Positions 48,928-60,468 of a stretch of DNA of 64,000 nt are shown in pieces. A program made the position numbers and the translations under genes. Below the pieces are notes generated by a model that had not been told where the DNA came from, searched no databases, and was given only the letters and a program-made list of their open reading frames with translations. This DNA comes from Leptodontidium sp. MPI-SDFR-AT-0119. Taxonomy: Eukaryota; Ascomycota; Leotiomycetes; Helotiales; Leptodontidiaceae. Each line of letters starts with the position of its first letter. Within the stretch, counting starts at the first letter, position 1. The DNA is taken from contig JAHLEZ010000018.1 of assembly GCA_020726505.1 (NCBI GenBank), forward strand, positions 1,612,001 to 1,676,000, read 5' to 3'.

Positions 48928-49822
48928 CTTTTTAAAGTCAAGAACTGAAATTTCGTATCTGCTTATCATTGCCTTTTTCTCTTTTTCTCTTTGGAAATTC
49001 TTTTGCTGCAGCTGAGGGAATCTATCTTACTTCAGGATAGTCTACCTCTCCGTTTCCTCGTGCTACAATTGTACTCAATCGTGATTGGAGTAACGGGGCT
49101 TAATAAGAGTACTACAGCTATAAGGCACTTTAAAAAGAAATAAAAGTGAATTTCAAAAATTGAGATAGCCTAGCATTGTCGTAAATTCTCTTTAATAAAC
49201 ACATGTTAAATGAAACAAGCAATTTTAAATAAAGCATAAAAGAAATTAGTTGGATCTGTGTTAGTAATATTGTGTACAAAGTGGACAGGTTAGTTTATAC
49301 GGTATAACACTCTCGGATTTGAATTACTAGCGTGGTCCAAATCCAAGGCACTTAGATTCTAATAAGATGTAAATGTAGTATACGGGTAGGCTTTAGGTTC
49401 AAGTTCTCCTAAGTTAGTCTTAATTACGAAGGGTTCAAAAGGAGGAGGTTCGGTAGAAGCAGAATAGAATTTCTCAGCTATTCATAGTTTTTATAACACA
49501 TAAAGTAATTTAACTACAATTCATTAATTATACGTATGCTTGCAGACTCTTACATAATCTACATAGGAATAGCTAGGAATTTACAGGCTATACTTATAAG
49601 TTGAAGCTATTCATAGTTGTGAAACATCTAGTATTTTATAACACTTGTATTACTAATAAATAAGTCTTATTAATGCTAACAAAGCTAAGCTTGGTGTCTA
49701 CTGGGGTAGAGTCTGGCTATTATCGTCAGCGCCACTTAATTAGTCCAGAATACTTTCCGGCTCGGGGGATTGCGTCGTGCGGGCAATTGCTTCACCTCCG
49801 TACATAGTCTTTTATAGATTTT
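48928..49822. other. AT-rich intergenic, nothing recognised
   Basis: No gene. It becomes less AT-rich toward 49700, where the patatin relic begins. Confidence 0.4.
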
Positions 49823-50874
49823 TCAGCTTGCGCTTCCATCCATCAAAGTACGAAGCCATCTATCCAGCCCACTTCTTCTCCAAATATGCTGATTTCCACT
49901 ATGGATGGAGAACCACTGATGCAATTCAGGCGATCGACTCGTCCGTCTTGGTATACCACTTCTTATTCTGAATGCCCTTATGATCGTTGAAAAGACCTCT
50001 CTTAACTTGTCATTCGAGGTTCTCGAAGTAGGCGACGATATGGTCGAATACAGGTAAGGGCTCCTACAAACTCCATAGGATGCTCGATATACGCCTTTAG
50101 CAAGATCTGCATTACCCTTCAGTGATTTGGCAAGGTAAAACTCCTCTCCGTACCGCCCAACGGCCATAGGGTCGAAGAAGGATAATGCTACTGACGTCGC
50201 GCGACAGGCTTTCCATATCTTGACGCTGTTCAAGAGCTCGCTGCTACTACGTGGCGATCTATAGCTTGTGAGATATGCCGTTTCGCTCATCTGTTCACTA
50301 GTCGCGCGCACGAATCTATATCAATTAGTGACAGGCGCTTTGAGCGACCATCAAGGCCACCTCATAATTTATACATGTCGTGCGACTCGTGTTTTAGTAA
50401 CGCATCTTTCCGTAGCCCTTTCCTTGTGGCGACCTCTTTTATAGCTCGTACTAGCTCCTTAGAGTCGAACCTTCCTTATATATCGCCCTTTATCGTTATA
50501 CGGTATCTCTTTTTCTAGAAAATCCGGTTTGAAAGTGATAAGTAGGCGTCGATATACTCGTCGATACTTACCATTAGCCGGCTGAGTATAATTATGATAA
50601 GTCTGATTAGTTAGTATGCATGTCTAAAGTTTACGTATGCAGCAATAACCCACCCGCCAGTGCTCGTCTCCCTAATCTTATTAAAACAGTCGTAAAGTTT
50701 CGGAGGCGAACCTAGGTTGATTGTCTCTATAAGCCGCTGGATGATAATAAGCACAGACAGGCCGCGGACCCCTAGGTTGATTGTCTCTATAAGCCGCTGG
50801 ATGATAATAAGCACAGACAGGCCGCGGACCCTGCCACTATCGAGCACGAGTAGGCGGAGGTCTATGTCTGGCAT
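49823..50874 (-). pseudogene. Patatin-like phospholipase relic
   Basis: The minus frame from 50874 starts DIDLRLLVLDSGRVRGLS, the patatin oxyanion region in which DGGGVRGLS is normal (two Gly lost), and goes on to STGG, where the family has GTSTGG: the nucleophile Ser is kept but the preceding Gly-Thr context is altered to RETSTGG. Decayed sequence follows (50610-50320, fragments such as SRLMVSIDEYIDAYLSLSNR). The frame 50311-49823 has SYRSPRSSSELLNSVKIWKACRATSVALSFFDPMAVGRYGEEF. The catalytic Asp-Gly region that should come next is absent or out of frame. Patatin domains often form the N-terminal effector of fungal NLRs; no NACHT or NB-ARC part is visible here. Confidence 0.7.
50711..50830. 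repeat. Perfect 60-bp tandem duplication in the patatin relic
   Basis: Bases 50711-50770 are repeated exactly at 50771-50830. The duplication is in frame and doubles a 20-residue block ending with ETINLG. Confidence 0.95.
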
Positions 50875-50880
50875 TGCTAG

Positions 50881-51242
50881 AGAGCGAAGGAGTTAGTGGA
50901 TATTAAGTCTCCGAGTCGGCATACGAAGTTGCTTATTCAGTTCGGAGAGGAGATTGAATCTAGGCTGGCGCTCACATTAACTCAGCTAAACGGCGTCAGC
51001 ATGCTTTGTTAAGTTAGCAAAAATCAAATACCCGTTAATCTTGTGAGACCGTTAGATCGCAGCTAGTGTCTGCGTTATAGAAGATTAATGTAAGCTATTT
51101 TTAGACCCCGAACTATGTCTGTCCTTAAGGAGGTTCCTTCCTGGTTCTCAACACTCAAACTTTAAACGGCATGAAGATACACTTTTCAGGACTATGTTGA
51201 TCGATGCTGACAAAACCAACTGACCAGTCAAATATATGGACC
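50881..51242. other. Upstream flank of the patatin relic, no gene seen
   Basis: No supported feature. Confidence 0.35.
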
Positions 51243-51581
51243 TCAGGGTAAGCTGAGTTTGAGAAAGTCCCAAAAATTGTCCACACACCAAGATGCTTTC
51301 TCCAGCGCCATCGCAACAGCTCCTGCTCTCTGAATCGGTCTCAAACGAAATCCCAGTTCATGTCTACTGTTTACGATTTGACGTAACAAGACCTTGAACA
51401 ACCGAGGTCCAACTTCGCTATCATAGTAAAGAAATACGACAGCGCAAAGTCTGAAATTAAAGCGAAGATCACCGTCTCTTGTATTAATTGCGATTTTGAA
51501 GAAAAGAGAGATTAGCAGGGATAGATTATAGGCAAGAGAATTACCGGGTCTCTCAATGCTTTTTCCAAAAGGATTAAGCAT
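51243..51581 (-). CDS. Unrecognised 112-aa ORF
   Basis: ATG to stop on the minus strand; composition (many Leu, Arg, Phe, Trp) is compatible with a real protein, but no motif or family is recognised. It could be a fragment of a larger gene. Weak evidence. Confidence 0.2.
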   Translation of the reverse strand: MLNPFGKSIERPGNSLAYNLSLLISLFFKIAINTRDGDLRFNFRLCAVVFLYYDSEVGPRLFKVLLRQIVNSRHELGFRLRPIQRAGAVAMALEKASWCVDNFWDFLKLSLP

Positions 51582-53436
51582 AAGAACAAGCTACGGAAAA
51601 AAAAAAATCTTTCTTTTTTTTCTTTCGCTATTAATGAGGCTCTTAGCTATCTGTGACAATTGCTGTATTAAACTGGATTAGGATGGTAGGCCTGATTAGG
51701 ATCACATCCTGAGTGTTGGAAGTATCAATAAGATATCTGCAAGTTTGGTCTTAGGATTCTCGTATAAAGAGGTCGAGACGGTCGCCTGGAGCAAAGGAAT
51801 TATTATGGAGGGGGTTGCTATGAACACTACTAAAATAGCCAGCATAGACGGCGAATGGAAGGAATGGTTTGTATTGGACAAGCCATAGTTAATTTTGAAA
51901 ATTTGAGGACAGTTAGATGAGGAATTGGTCTCTATGCCTATCTTTGAATATTTCTTCTTATTATCTGCTGTAGTAGATTCGCAATAACGCAGCATCTTAG
52001 GAAACAATCTTCTACACACCTACCAAAGGCAAACCTTGAAAGTAAAACCCTATAGATCCGAGACTGAGTGATAGAAAGTTAAACGGGTTTGGATTCAGAA
52101 ACGATTATTTCTCAAAAACATACGATCAACTCTTTGAGCCTTGCTATACTGTCTCCTCCCAGGTTAAATTGGATTATCTGTATACTAGATGAAGGAGAGG
52201 GGGCCAGACTAGGACCTTTACGTACGCTCCTGCACCGCACTCTCAAGACGGCGATACGCTCTACAGCCCTGCCCGGCACTCTGCCTACTACCGTAACACC
52301 CCATCTCCTTCTGAGAGCTCTACTACCACGCTCCACTACGTCGGCCCTGCTCCAAAATATGCCCCTGGAAGACTTGAGTTGCTTGGCGAGAGTTGGCGAT
52401 GGTTTGAATTAATGAAGTATTGCTCTAACTTGACTTTTGATTCTTCGCCTGCTTTGAAATCGGATCAGCGACATGGACACAATCACTACCCAAACGTGCT
52501 GTAAGCTTACATTATAGCCTTCACCTTCTCATCCTTGTTTGCATCTTCGCGCATCTTCAAGATGGCGCCTCTTCCTGTTCTATGGATCGCCGCAGCCTAT
52601 CCTAACTTTATAACATTCTGAACTCTGTTTGCAGGACCGCCAACTCGTTGAGGGGATATCAGAATCTGGTCTCATAATTGGCAGATGATGAGGTGCTCGA
52701 TCGAAGGAGACGCCAAGCTGATGCGACAAGTACTAGTAGAGCGAAGTAATGTGTGGTGGAGAGTCGTCCAACGTTGGAAAGCGTGGAAACCGAAATTGGT
52801 GAAGTTGAGGCGGAAGGCATGTTTGGTGGGGCAGCGTCTAGCGCCGGAGCGAGATGCTGTTGTCACGTGCCGAAATTCCAACCAAAATCGGACTTGACCG
52901 GGGAAATGATAGAGTGAATAAGAGTAGAGATCTTGCCCAAGTTCGGGAACGGAAGATCAGGAATGCGAGTCGAGTAGAATGATGTTGAAAATAAAGGGCA
53001 CGAAGAATCTGGTTCTGTACTTGGCATTGGTGACGTCATTGCGCAACCTGAAAATTAGACTAGCCGGACCCCGAACGTGGTGCCCAGATCTTGAAGGAGG
53101 CTGAAGGTGATCGGTCGCGTAGGGTGGTTATTATCCGGGGAATTCTCTTTTGCAGTCGAAGTCTCGATCCCCCGAATACTCTGACCTCCCACCCAGCTTC
53201 CTTTCCAGAGATAAGACTGTGCTTGACTTCCGATCGCTGATAACTGCTCCAGACAAAGCGTTGATCATCGTGGGTATTACGCGGCGATGCCTCAACGCAA
53301 GAAGGGAGGGGTACCAGAGCTACCATCCGAGACGGCCAGAGAGAGGGATCTTTACTAATAGGTCCTTATAAACTTATCGAGCCAGCTAAGTAGAGTCGAT
53401 AACGCCTAAATCGCGAGAGCTTTGCGAGAAGGCTCT
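51582..53436. other. Intergenic with scattered short frames
   Basis: Frames such as 52089-52412 (+) and a plus frame around 52682-52910 look partly coding-like but have stops and no motif. Nothing can be named. Confidence 0.3.
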
Positions 53437-53608
53437 TGTTGATTGGTATGAGTCACATGATAGGTCATGAGTATCATTTCTACCTAGCTTATAGTATTGG
53501 AGCCTATGGCTGCATATGGCTGTCTATCGTTATATGAAGCATCTCCAGCTGTAGTCTTAATTAATCAGTCGAATATTGTTTACTGCTCACAATCCCGCCA
53601 ACTGATAG
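53437..53608 (+). repeat. LTR-like dispersed repeat, copy 2
   Basis: Aligns with the reverse complement of 27509-27675 from TGTTGATTGGTATGAGTCAC to CCAACTGATA, with small differences including an extra ATATGGCTG-type segment. Confidence 0.6.
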
Positions 53609-53938
53609 GAACAAAGTCACATCTTGCTGAGAAATCATTTGACTTGGCCTTGGAACTAGGCTGCGACACATACGAATGCATAGCCGGACACATAGTTGTA
53701 CCGAATCTGTTGAGTCTTATGCCATGTGCATGAAACCTCAAGGCTTTAAACTAATTATGGAACAATGGTTGTAGTCAAGTTGAGTAAGAAATCCACTAAT
53801 GTTAGGCCGAGCTTTGTAATTTATGATATTCTGGTTAGTTAAAGAGTCTACATAACTTCTATTTCTCAATACTTATGGGGATGAAATACACAACACAAGC
53901 ACATGGTTCCCAATTAGCAGAAATTCAACTCTACAATC
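53609..53938. other. 5' flank of the SDR gene
   Basis: No gene. The region just before the ATG has the AACAC/CAATCATG context common in fungal starts. Confidence 0.4.
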
Positions 53939-54747
53939 ATGGCTCAGAACACGATCCTGATCCTCGGCGCAGGTCCAAGGGTTGGCTGGTCAGTAGCAAG
54001 GAAGTTTAAGGCAGAAGGATATCAAGTTGCTGTCGGAAGCAGGAATCCTGACGTCAAGAAAGCTACTGAAGAGGATATTTTGACCGTTACTGTGGACTTA
54101 ACAAAGACAGAGAGCGTCGAAGATGCCTTTGCTCAGGTAAAGAAGTCGCTCGGTATCCCCAACGTTGTTGTGTATAATGGTACGACTCTACAAATTAACC
54201 CTCTACTATATGGTATGCTAACGTCATTCTAAATTGTAGCTGCAACTGTTACCTTTCCCGAAGATTTTGACGACCCTTTTAGCATCAGCCCTCAAGCTTT
54301 AATGAACGACACGAAACTCAATGCGTTTGGAGCGTATGCCGCGTTAAGAGAAGCCGTGAAGGGCTTCAAGGAGCTAAGCGTTGGGACTCCCAAAGCGTTT
54401 ATTGCGACTGGTAATGTTTTACCTTTCAAGCCTCATCCTGCTGGAGTTACGCTTGGAGCTGGCAAAGCTGCTTTGGTTCACTTGGTCGATATTGCCGCTA
54501 AAGCCTACCGGAAGGGCAATTTCAGGTAAATATCCAATATGCAGACAGCTCCAGTTCATGCTGACAAGGGCCACGTGGAAGGTTTTATTTTGCATCCCAG
54601 GTGACTAGTAGTGGGGATACTATCGCGTATCCAGACTTGAGTGAGGGAGCTCACGGTTTGGTGTATTGGGAATTGGTCAACCAAACGGAGCAGGGTGCAT
54701 GGGACGTCCGCTTTCTCGAGGACGGTCGTTTAGTATCATCTGCTTAA
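53939..54747 (+). CDS. Short-chain dehydrogenase/reductase-like protein, three exons
   Basis: Exons 53939-54179, 54240-54525 and 54582-54747 (introns of 60 and 56 nt, GTACGA...TTGTAG and GTAAAT...GGAAG) give 693 nt, 230 aa. The N-terminus ILILGAGPRVGWSVARKF is a Rossmann NAD(P)-binding loop; SRNPDV and DLTKTESV follow as cofactor and strand-3 signatures. VVVYNAA (read across the first intron) is the NNAG-type motif. In place of the usual Ser and Tyr-x3-Lys the protein has ATGNVLPFKPHPAGVTLGAGKAAL, so the catalytic Tyr is missing while the Lys is present. This matches the atypical fungal SDR subgroup with a C-terminal YWELVNQ-x-EQG-x-WDVRF run. Substrate unknown. Confidence 0.8.
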
Positions 54748-55222
54748 CCTAAGCGCTGTGGCCTCGAGCATATTCTTAAAGGACCCCCCACAAATAAACT
54801 TTGTTTACTGCTCTTGTATTCAAATCACATATATTCTTCAGGTTGCAGCGGAATGAGCTTAAATCACATCACCTGCTTCGTCTTCTTCTTCTTCATGACG
54901 GCCAGGCTATGCTATTTGACGACGCGGTGAATGGGGTTCCAGGGCCGGCAAGTCTATCTAAACACCCATCAGGCTGGACGCCCCGTCGGCTATTACAACA
55001 TATGTTAGTTACTTATCTTCGGAACAAGAACCAAAGTAAATGGTTCAGTAATTGACTTACAAAGCAGACACCATCCTTGGAAATACACATTAGCTCAGTT
55101 CTTTCCAACGGATCAGGTATAACAGATCTCTTATCTTAATACATGGCACAGTCCCAATACACTACATAACCCAATCAATCAGCCAAGTCCCCCCTACCAC
55201 ACCACCAACAAAAATAACTCAC
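54748..55222. other. Intergenic, possible 3' exons of the secreted protein
   Basis: On the minus strand a short segment near 55096-55082 (DGVCF) bounded by splice-like sites could be a downstream exon of the Cys-rich protein. Not certain. Confidence 0.25.
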
Positions 55223-55516
55223 AGTAGTTGATTCTCCCAGCCCACCCACAAATCTCGGCTCATCACCACACTTAAATAGCTCTGTACCAAACGTGTAGAT
55301 ATCAATAACATTCTTGCCGCCGCCCCAATCACCATTACAGTCTACTAGGTTAAGGATCTCGCCAATTTCTCCGCAGCCGGTACATCTATTCCCCGCACCG
55401 ACTTGGATCCCCGTGCATTCTTTGGGGATGCTTAAGCTAAAGTGGCCAGCGGCTGGTTTACCGGTGGAGACGCCATCTGCGAGTGTGGCAGCTATTATTA
55501 ATATCAGTCTCAGACT
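55223..55516 (-). CDS. Possible exon of a small secreted cysteine-rich protein
   Basis: The minus frame opens after a TAG at 55517-55519 with a hydrophobic run LRLILIIAATLADGVS that looks like a signal-peptide core and cleavage site. A compact Gly/Cys-rich stretch follows (FSLSIPKECTGIQVGAG, then CTGCGEIG, VDCNGDWGGGK, LFKCGDEPRF) and ends at a GTGAGT donor. No start codon precedes the hydrophobic run in frame, so an upstream exon or a lost start is needed. Small secreted Cys-rich proteins are common in fungi and may be effectors or antimicrobial; no homology can be claimed. Confidence 0.35.
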
Positions 55517-55519
55517 CTA

Positions 55520-57718
55520 GAATACTTAACAAATAAGTAGATAAGTCTTCGTAAATAGGGCAAGAGTCACCTACTAGTTTAAAGTCGCATTAAGTAATAA
55601 CATTAGTGTTGCTAGTAACCACAACTATCGTAGTCCAGCTTCAGCTCAGTAACCAAACCAGCCTTAGCTTCGTCAATCTCGACACTGCCGAGGGGAGAGC
55701 TGTTCCGGAACGCAACGACGACGGATAGGTTGTCGCGCCTCATAAGAGCTACATTGGTGGTCATGCTCAAGGCAAGGAAGTGGATGATGGTGCCGGCATA
55801 TATGGCAAGTTGACTTAAAGGCTTTTCACGATAAAGTGTAATAAAATGAATGTACGGTTTAAAGGATTGAAGCTGAGAATGAAGAAAATGGTAATAGTCC
55901 TAAGATGAGAAATAGGAGAGATGATGAGAACTATTTCTACTTTTTATCTTGCCCTTAGAACCTTTATCAGCAGAATTCGGTTACACTTAACTTCTTAGTT
56001 TCTAGGGACACGGAACAACTTCAAATAGCACAATGGAGTCGCCAAGCTCGAATCCACCCCTAAATTGACATAGAACATCTAAAGAAATCAGACGCTTTCC
56101 AATTTACGATAAAACGTGATTATATAAGGCACTTCAAATACGATGCTTTTTTCAAAAATGGATAGTGCTTGGATTAAGGTTTACGCTTATTATTTGACAG
56201 ATCTAAGACAGGCCAGGGAACCCAATGAACCCAATGAGGTGTTCTACTACACAAAAGGGGCCACTTGCCGTTGACTTTAACGATTTTAACTTTTTCCTTA
56301 CTCAACTTGGCTGTGATACCTTGTTGCACTGGCTACATCGGGTAAAACCTTCCTTTATGAAAATCATGCACTCTTCACAGATCAAACATTAACCCTGTTT
56401 ATAGAATTATAAAACAGTTCTTTTTAATGCTCTTGTTCCTGGACTATATTCCAAACTGTGCCCTGCCCTCACTTGAGTTTCTTAGTCTATAATTTGTTCA
56501 TAACTATCACTACCTTCCTTTGGCGTATCTAGCTCTACTATCTAGCTTCTATACACATCCGTGCTAGGCCAGGAGCCCTCGCTGCAGAATTTTTTATTCT
56601 TCAGGACAGATGACACGGTAGGTGTGCGTTACTCGAGTCAAGCGACACTGTTATTGCCGTTTACTCCGCTTCCACCAGATTAAGAAAAGGTGTTGTTCCC
56701 TTCCGATTTAACCATGGAGATTTTTCCTTGACCTCAATACTTAGAAGCAACTCAGTATTGAATATCGAAAGTTTGATTTTTTCAACTAGTAGCTGCAACT
56801 GGATGAGATATTCGCCATCACTTTTAGCCCCGAGGAACATTTTCCTACTTGGAAACTCCTATCGTGTGAGAAATATTCGACAACTCTAAAAACATGCTGC
56901 GACGAAACCCTTGTATCCTCGTCTAAATTTAACACGCAGCTCCCAGTGAACTTTCTTTGGTATTGAAGCTTGGCATCGAATAGGCCAGATGCGAATGGAG
57001 ATAACGTAGCTTAATGCTACGTTATTGCAGCTCGTATTAGAGATGGGGTTGTTATACCTTATATAAACAAACAAAGAGTTTATATGGCTAGTATATGTCG
57101 TAGAAAAGATATGAATTTACGAATTAAAAAAGAGAGTAGAATTTAAATATCGCTAAGCTTGATAACCCACTAAGTTATTTAATATCAAAACATATTAAAC
57201 AGCAAGCACTGAAGGTCTAATAATAGGTTCTCAGACCTAGAATCGAGATAATTAAATTTCTTTGATTAAATAATCATATGCTAAACCACTATTTACCTAA
57301 TTAATAGAGATACAATTAGTCACTAAGTCCAATTAAAATCAGGCTGTAAAAGATCCCTTGATTTCCAGCAGGGTTTTGTCGATCAAGGCAGGAGGGGTTG
57401 GAAGATGTTAGATGCTCTATCTGACAGGTGAATAAAGGGACCTCGTTTGCCCACCACAAGCTCTCAATATGCCAACCAAAGACTTCGACTTCACAACTAA
57501 GACAACATTAACAAGAACCTAACATAAAGCTAACCATTAACATAGATACCATCACTAGCGCAGCTAATAACGTTGCTTCGATAGTATCTAATGCTTTCTA
57601 GGGCGGACCCGCAACTAACAAAATCAATGATACAGGCGGTAATGAGCAAGTTTCCGGCGAACTTAGAAATATCAACGCTAGAGAACCGGGGGACGCTTCT
57701 TTTGTATTTTGAATGTTT
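55520..57718. other. Long intergenic region, one perfect hairpin
   Basis: A minus frame around 55770-55625 (ALMRRDNLSVVVAFRNSSPLGSVEID...) may be another exon of the secreted gene. The rest is AT-rich and shows no gene. Confidence 0.3.
57001..57025. repeat. Perfect hairpin, 10-bp stem
   Basis: ATAACGTAGC, 5-nt loop TTAAT, then GCTACGTTAT. Confidence 0.9.
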
Positions 57719-59260
57719 CTATGTGAAGATGTTGAACTTCTCCTTCTGTGTGGATGAAAATCTGTTCCGGCCTTCGACGGGACTATGTCTTGGATGTATC
57801 GTCTTGCGTGGTTCGAGCAGTAAACTCTTGTGGTAGTATTTTTGGACGTCGCCGTTCTCTGACGATGACTTGACGCGCGCAAGCCGGGCCTGAATCCACT
57901 CTTGTAACTCTGGAATTTCGGCGAGGCGATACGGAATTTGGAATCGTTGGAGCTCGCTGATGATCTTCGCTGTTCGCGTATACTTGTCGAAGTTGATGAC
58001 TGAGATTCCATCACTATCACCATGACCAGGAAGCTGTCTCGTGGCAGAGTTGCCAGCATCAACAAACGTAAGATCTGTAAGATACATGCCAAGGAATGGA
58101 AGGCAAGGTGGCACGTGGTTGTGAAGTCTTCTTCGGAGCACTGTGTAGTTCTTGCCCGGCTCGACAATCGATTGGAGACATTTGAGTATATCCTTCTGGT
58201 TTTGCGAAACAACATCCCAAGTCCTCTTGAGTCGGATAATAGCCGAAGAGTTTAATGAACAGACTATGGCCATCAGTGAACCATAGTTGTTCAGTTCCAA
58301 GCACTTGTGTGCGGTCTTGATCCAGTGCTTGATGGTGACTGCTCGTTTCTTAGCATCATCACATTGAAGGATAGTGTCGGCGACTAGGTTAGAGATATCA
58401 GTTGAAAGTTTCGACATGGCTCTAACGTTGACCGCATTCGATCCTGATCGCTTCGTCCATTCGGAGCCCAAAAGTTCTTCAGGCATAATTGAGCAGAAGA
58501 TAGTCATCTCCTTGATCGTCAATTGCTGCGCTAATTCGAGAGGGTCAATTTTGAGGACAGTTGGGTTGCTTCCGCCTATCTTCCAAGTCTTCCATGCGCC
58601 CATTTGACTCTTGCTCATAATGGAAGGGCGCAAGGCCGTATCCGCAGGAACGCATGGCACGATTGAAGTCGATCTCTTGCTCATTGAGGATGCTGAATGA
58701 TGAATAAGGGGGCCATGGGGATTTGATACCCTCTCAACCAACTCCAATAACCTCCGCCCAGCTCCAGGGTGGACTCTTCCAAGTTTATCTTGTGCAAAGG
58801 GTTCAATCACAGACAAAGCCTCGTGATCAGAGAGATCGCGCCAATGGAATTCAAACCAGTCCATAAAGACATTATACACCCGCAGTCGTACAGGACCAGC
58901 AATATGAGGGCTCTCGCCGCCAACGTAGTCAAATCGATCAACCAGCGCCTTTGCAAGCTCTACTGGTGTAACGAATAATCGGAAGGTGAGGTAGAAAGTT
59001 GAAAGAAAGATTGAGTCTGGTGTCGAATCGTGGGTAGTAAGCCTCTCAACAAGCGCTGGGAGGGTGCCTCCCGTAATTTGGCCGTCTTTGTTGTGAAGTA
59101 GCTCATCCGCGAAGGCCGTCTCTAGTATCTTCAATTCGCCGTCATCTGTGTTGTCTTTGAGAGTCGATTGACTACCGGTCATATTGAGATCTGAAATTGA
59201 AGCTTGATTCCTAGGAATGAATAATACTTTGCATTTTAGTGTTAAGGGAGCTGTTTTCAA
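57719..59260 (-). CDS. Ras guanine-nucleotide exchange factor (Cdc25-like, short form)
   Basis: 513 aa, single exon; Met27 (MTGSQST) is an equally likely start. Residues ~45-165 form the RasGEF N-terminal (REM) domain (GGTLPALVERLTTHDSTPDSIFLSTFYLTFRLFVTPVEL...), and residues ~240-480 form the catalytic Cdc25 domain (IDPLELAQQLTIKEMTIFCSI, then IKHWIKTAHKCLELNNYGSLMAIVCSLN, SIVEPGKNY and PFLGMYLTDLTFVD). It would load GTP on a Ras-family GTPase at the membrane. Yeast Cdc25 and its fungal orthologues are far longer, with an SH3 domain; here nothing of that part is visible upstream, so this is a short paralogue or a gene with missing 5' exons. The reading frame is intact. Confidence 0.85.
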   Translation of the reverse strand: MKTAPLTLKCKVLFIPRNQASISDLNMTGSQSTLKDNTDDGELKILETAFADELLHNKDGQITGGTLPALVERLTTHDSTPDSIFLSTFYLTFRLFVTPVELAKALVDRFDYVGGESPHIAGPVRLRVYNVFMDWFEFHWRDLSDHEALSVIEPFAQDKLGRVHPGAGRRLLELVERVSNPHGPLIHHSASSMSKRSTSIVPCVPADTALRPSIMSKSQMGAWKTWKIGGSNPTVLKIDPLELAQQLTIKEMTIFCSIMPEELLGSEWTKRSGSNAVNVRAMSKLSTDISNLVADTILQCDDAKKRAVTIKHWIKTAHKCLELNNYGSLMAIVCSLNSSAIIRLKRTWDVVSQNQKDILKCLQSIVEPGKNYTVLRRRLHNHVPPCLPFLGMYLTDLTFVDAGNSATRQLPGHGDSDGISVINFDKYTRTAKIISELQRFQIPYRLAEIPELQEWIQARLARVKSSSENGDVQKYYHKSLLLEPRKTIHPRHSPVEGRNRFSSTQKEKFNIFT

Positions 59261-60468
59261 AGTAGTGCAGAATAAAAGATTCCCTTTTTGGACCCACTTC
59301 TCACTATGGAACGAGGCTGTCCGGAAACAGCCTGCGATGCGTTGAACAATGATGGATTTAATTAGCTAGCATTAAGATAGTAGCCTGGATTCTGTACGCA
59401 GTTGGTTGATTAATGGCTTTGCAGGGAGAATTTTCATCGTTCAGTTCAACAATTGTTGTCGGTCCAACTGCTGGCTCTTTTACCATTTCCCAGCACGCTG
59501 TTGAGTGGAAGCAAATGCAGCCTTGTATATGCACGTATGAAATTAGGTGTCGTGAATCTTGATCGAGTATGGTACCTGCAGACGCCATCTGCAGGTACGG
59601 TTGCACAATATGCCAGTTGGTAAAGAGTGATATGCAAGCTTAACAAGAGGAAGAAATAGTCATTCGCTAATTGGTGGGCGCCTGTCAGCCTCACATGCAA
59701 ATCAAGCTTGATTGCATATTATATCTCAACAGTTATGTACCTGGCGTAAATGTTGAGATGCGAGTGGACAGCTGCTGAAGGAGGTAACCTTAAATCGTTG
59801 CTCTCCCTCCACAGAGAAGAAATCTTGCTAAATCTCATTCGCTATTGTTTAATGACAGCCATCCAGCAGACTAGATTGCTCACAGAGAATTCTGTCCATA
59901 AATTTGTTATTGGTCCATTTGCAAAAGCATCGCAACGTTGAAATTGCATGGCCTCCTTGCTGCTTTCATCCCTCGCAGCGCCGCCGAAATTGTGCTCTGA
60001 AACGAAGTGAAAGGGACAACTAACCAGCGCGAGGTAAGGGTCCGACTATGACTCCGTCAAAATTGCTGCTGGTTGGCCGCGGGGGCACGTCCAAATTGGG
60101 TCCTGCGGATTTCACCTTTATTCATGGGGTAGGGATTCAATACAGTATTGCCCCTCCCCTCGAACAAAATTACTCTTCTACCTTTTGGCGAATCTCATAC
60201 TGGCTTTGTGCATTACTTTCAAACTGTCGATCCACCTCCTCGCCTCATTGACCGCAGTAATTGTGGAAAATACAGTAAATGGAAGCAAGTAATCTGATAC
60301 AAATAAATTAGAGGATAGTTGGAATCGAAAAGCTACTAAATGCGCCGATGCAATGCAGTCAACAACTTCTGCTGCTGAAACAGTTAGTCGGACCATTGTT
60401 GATTTCAAGAATTTGGACGGTTTGCAACCAAAGGGATGAAGAACGCCAAACCCCTTTCCCACGTTCAT
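59261..60468. other. Intergenic with a hairpin
   Basis: No gene supported. It holds the 5' flank of the RasGEF gene and the 3' flank of the aminotransferase gene. Confidence 0.4.
59572..59598. repeat. Perfect hairpin, 11-bp stem
   Basis: GTACCTGCAGA, 5-nt loop CGCCA, then TCTGCAGGTAC. Confidence 0.9.

Noticed and set aside
54213..54239. A 27-nt GT-AG intron in the SDR gene
   Set aside because: Too short for a fungal intron; the donor at 54180 gives a 60-nt intron and the expected YNAA motif.
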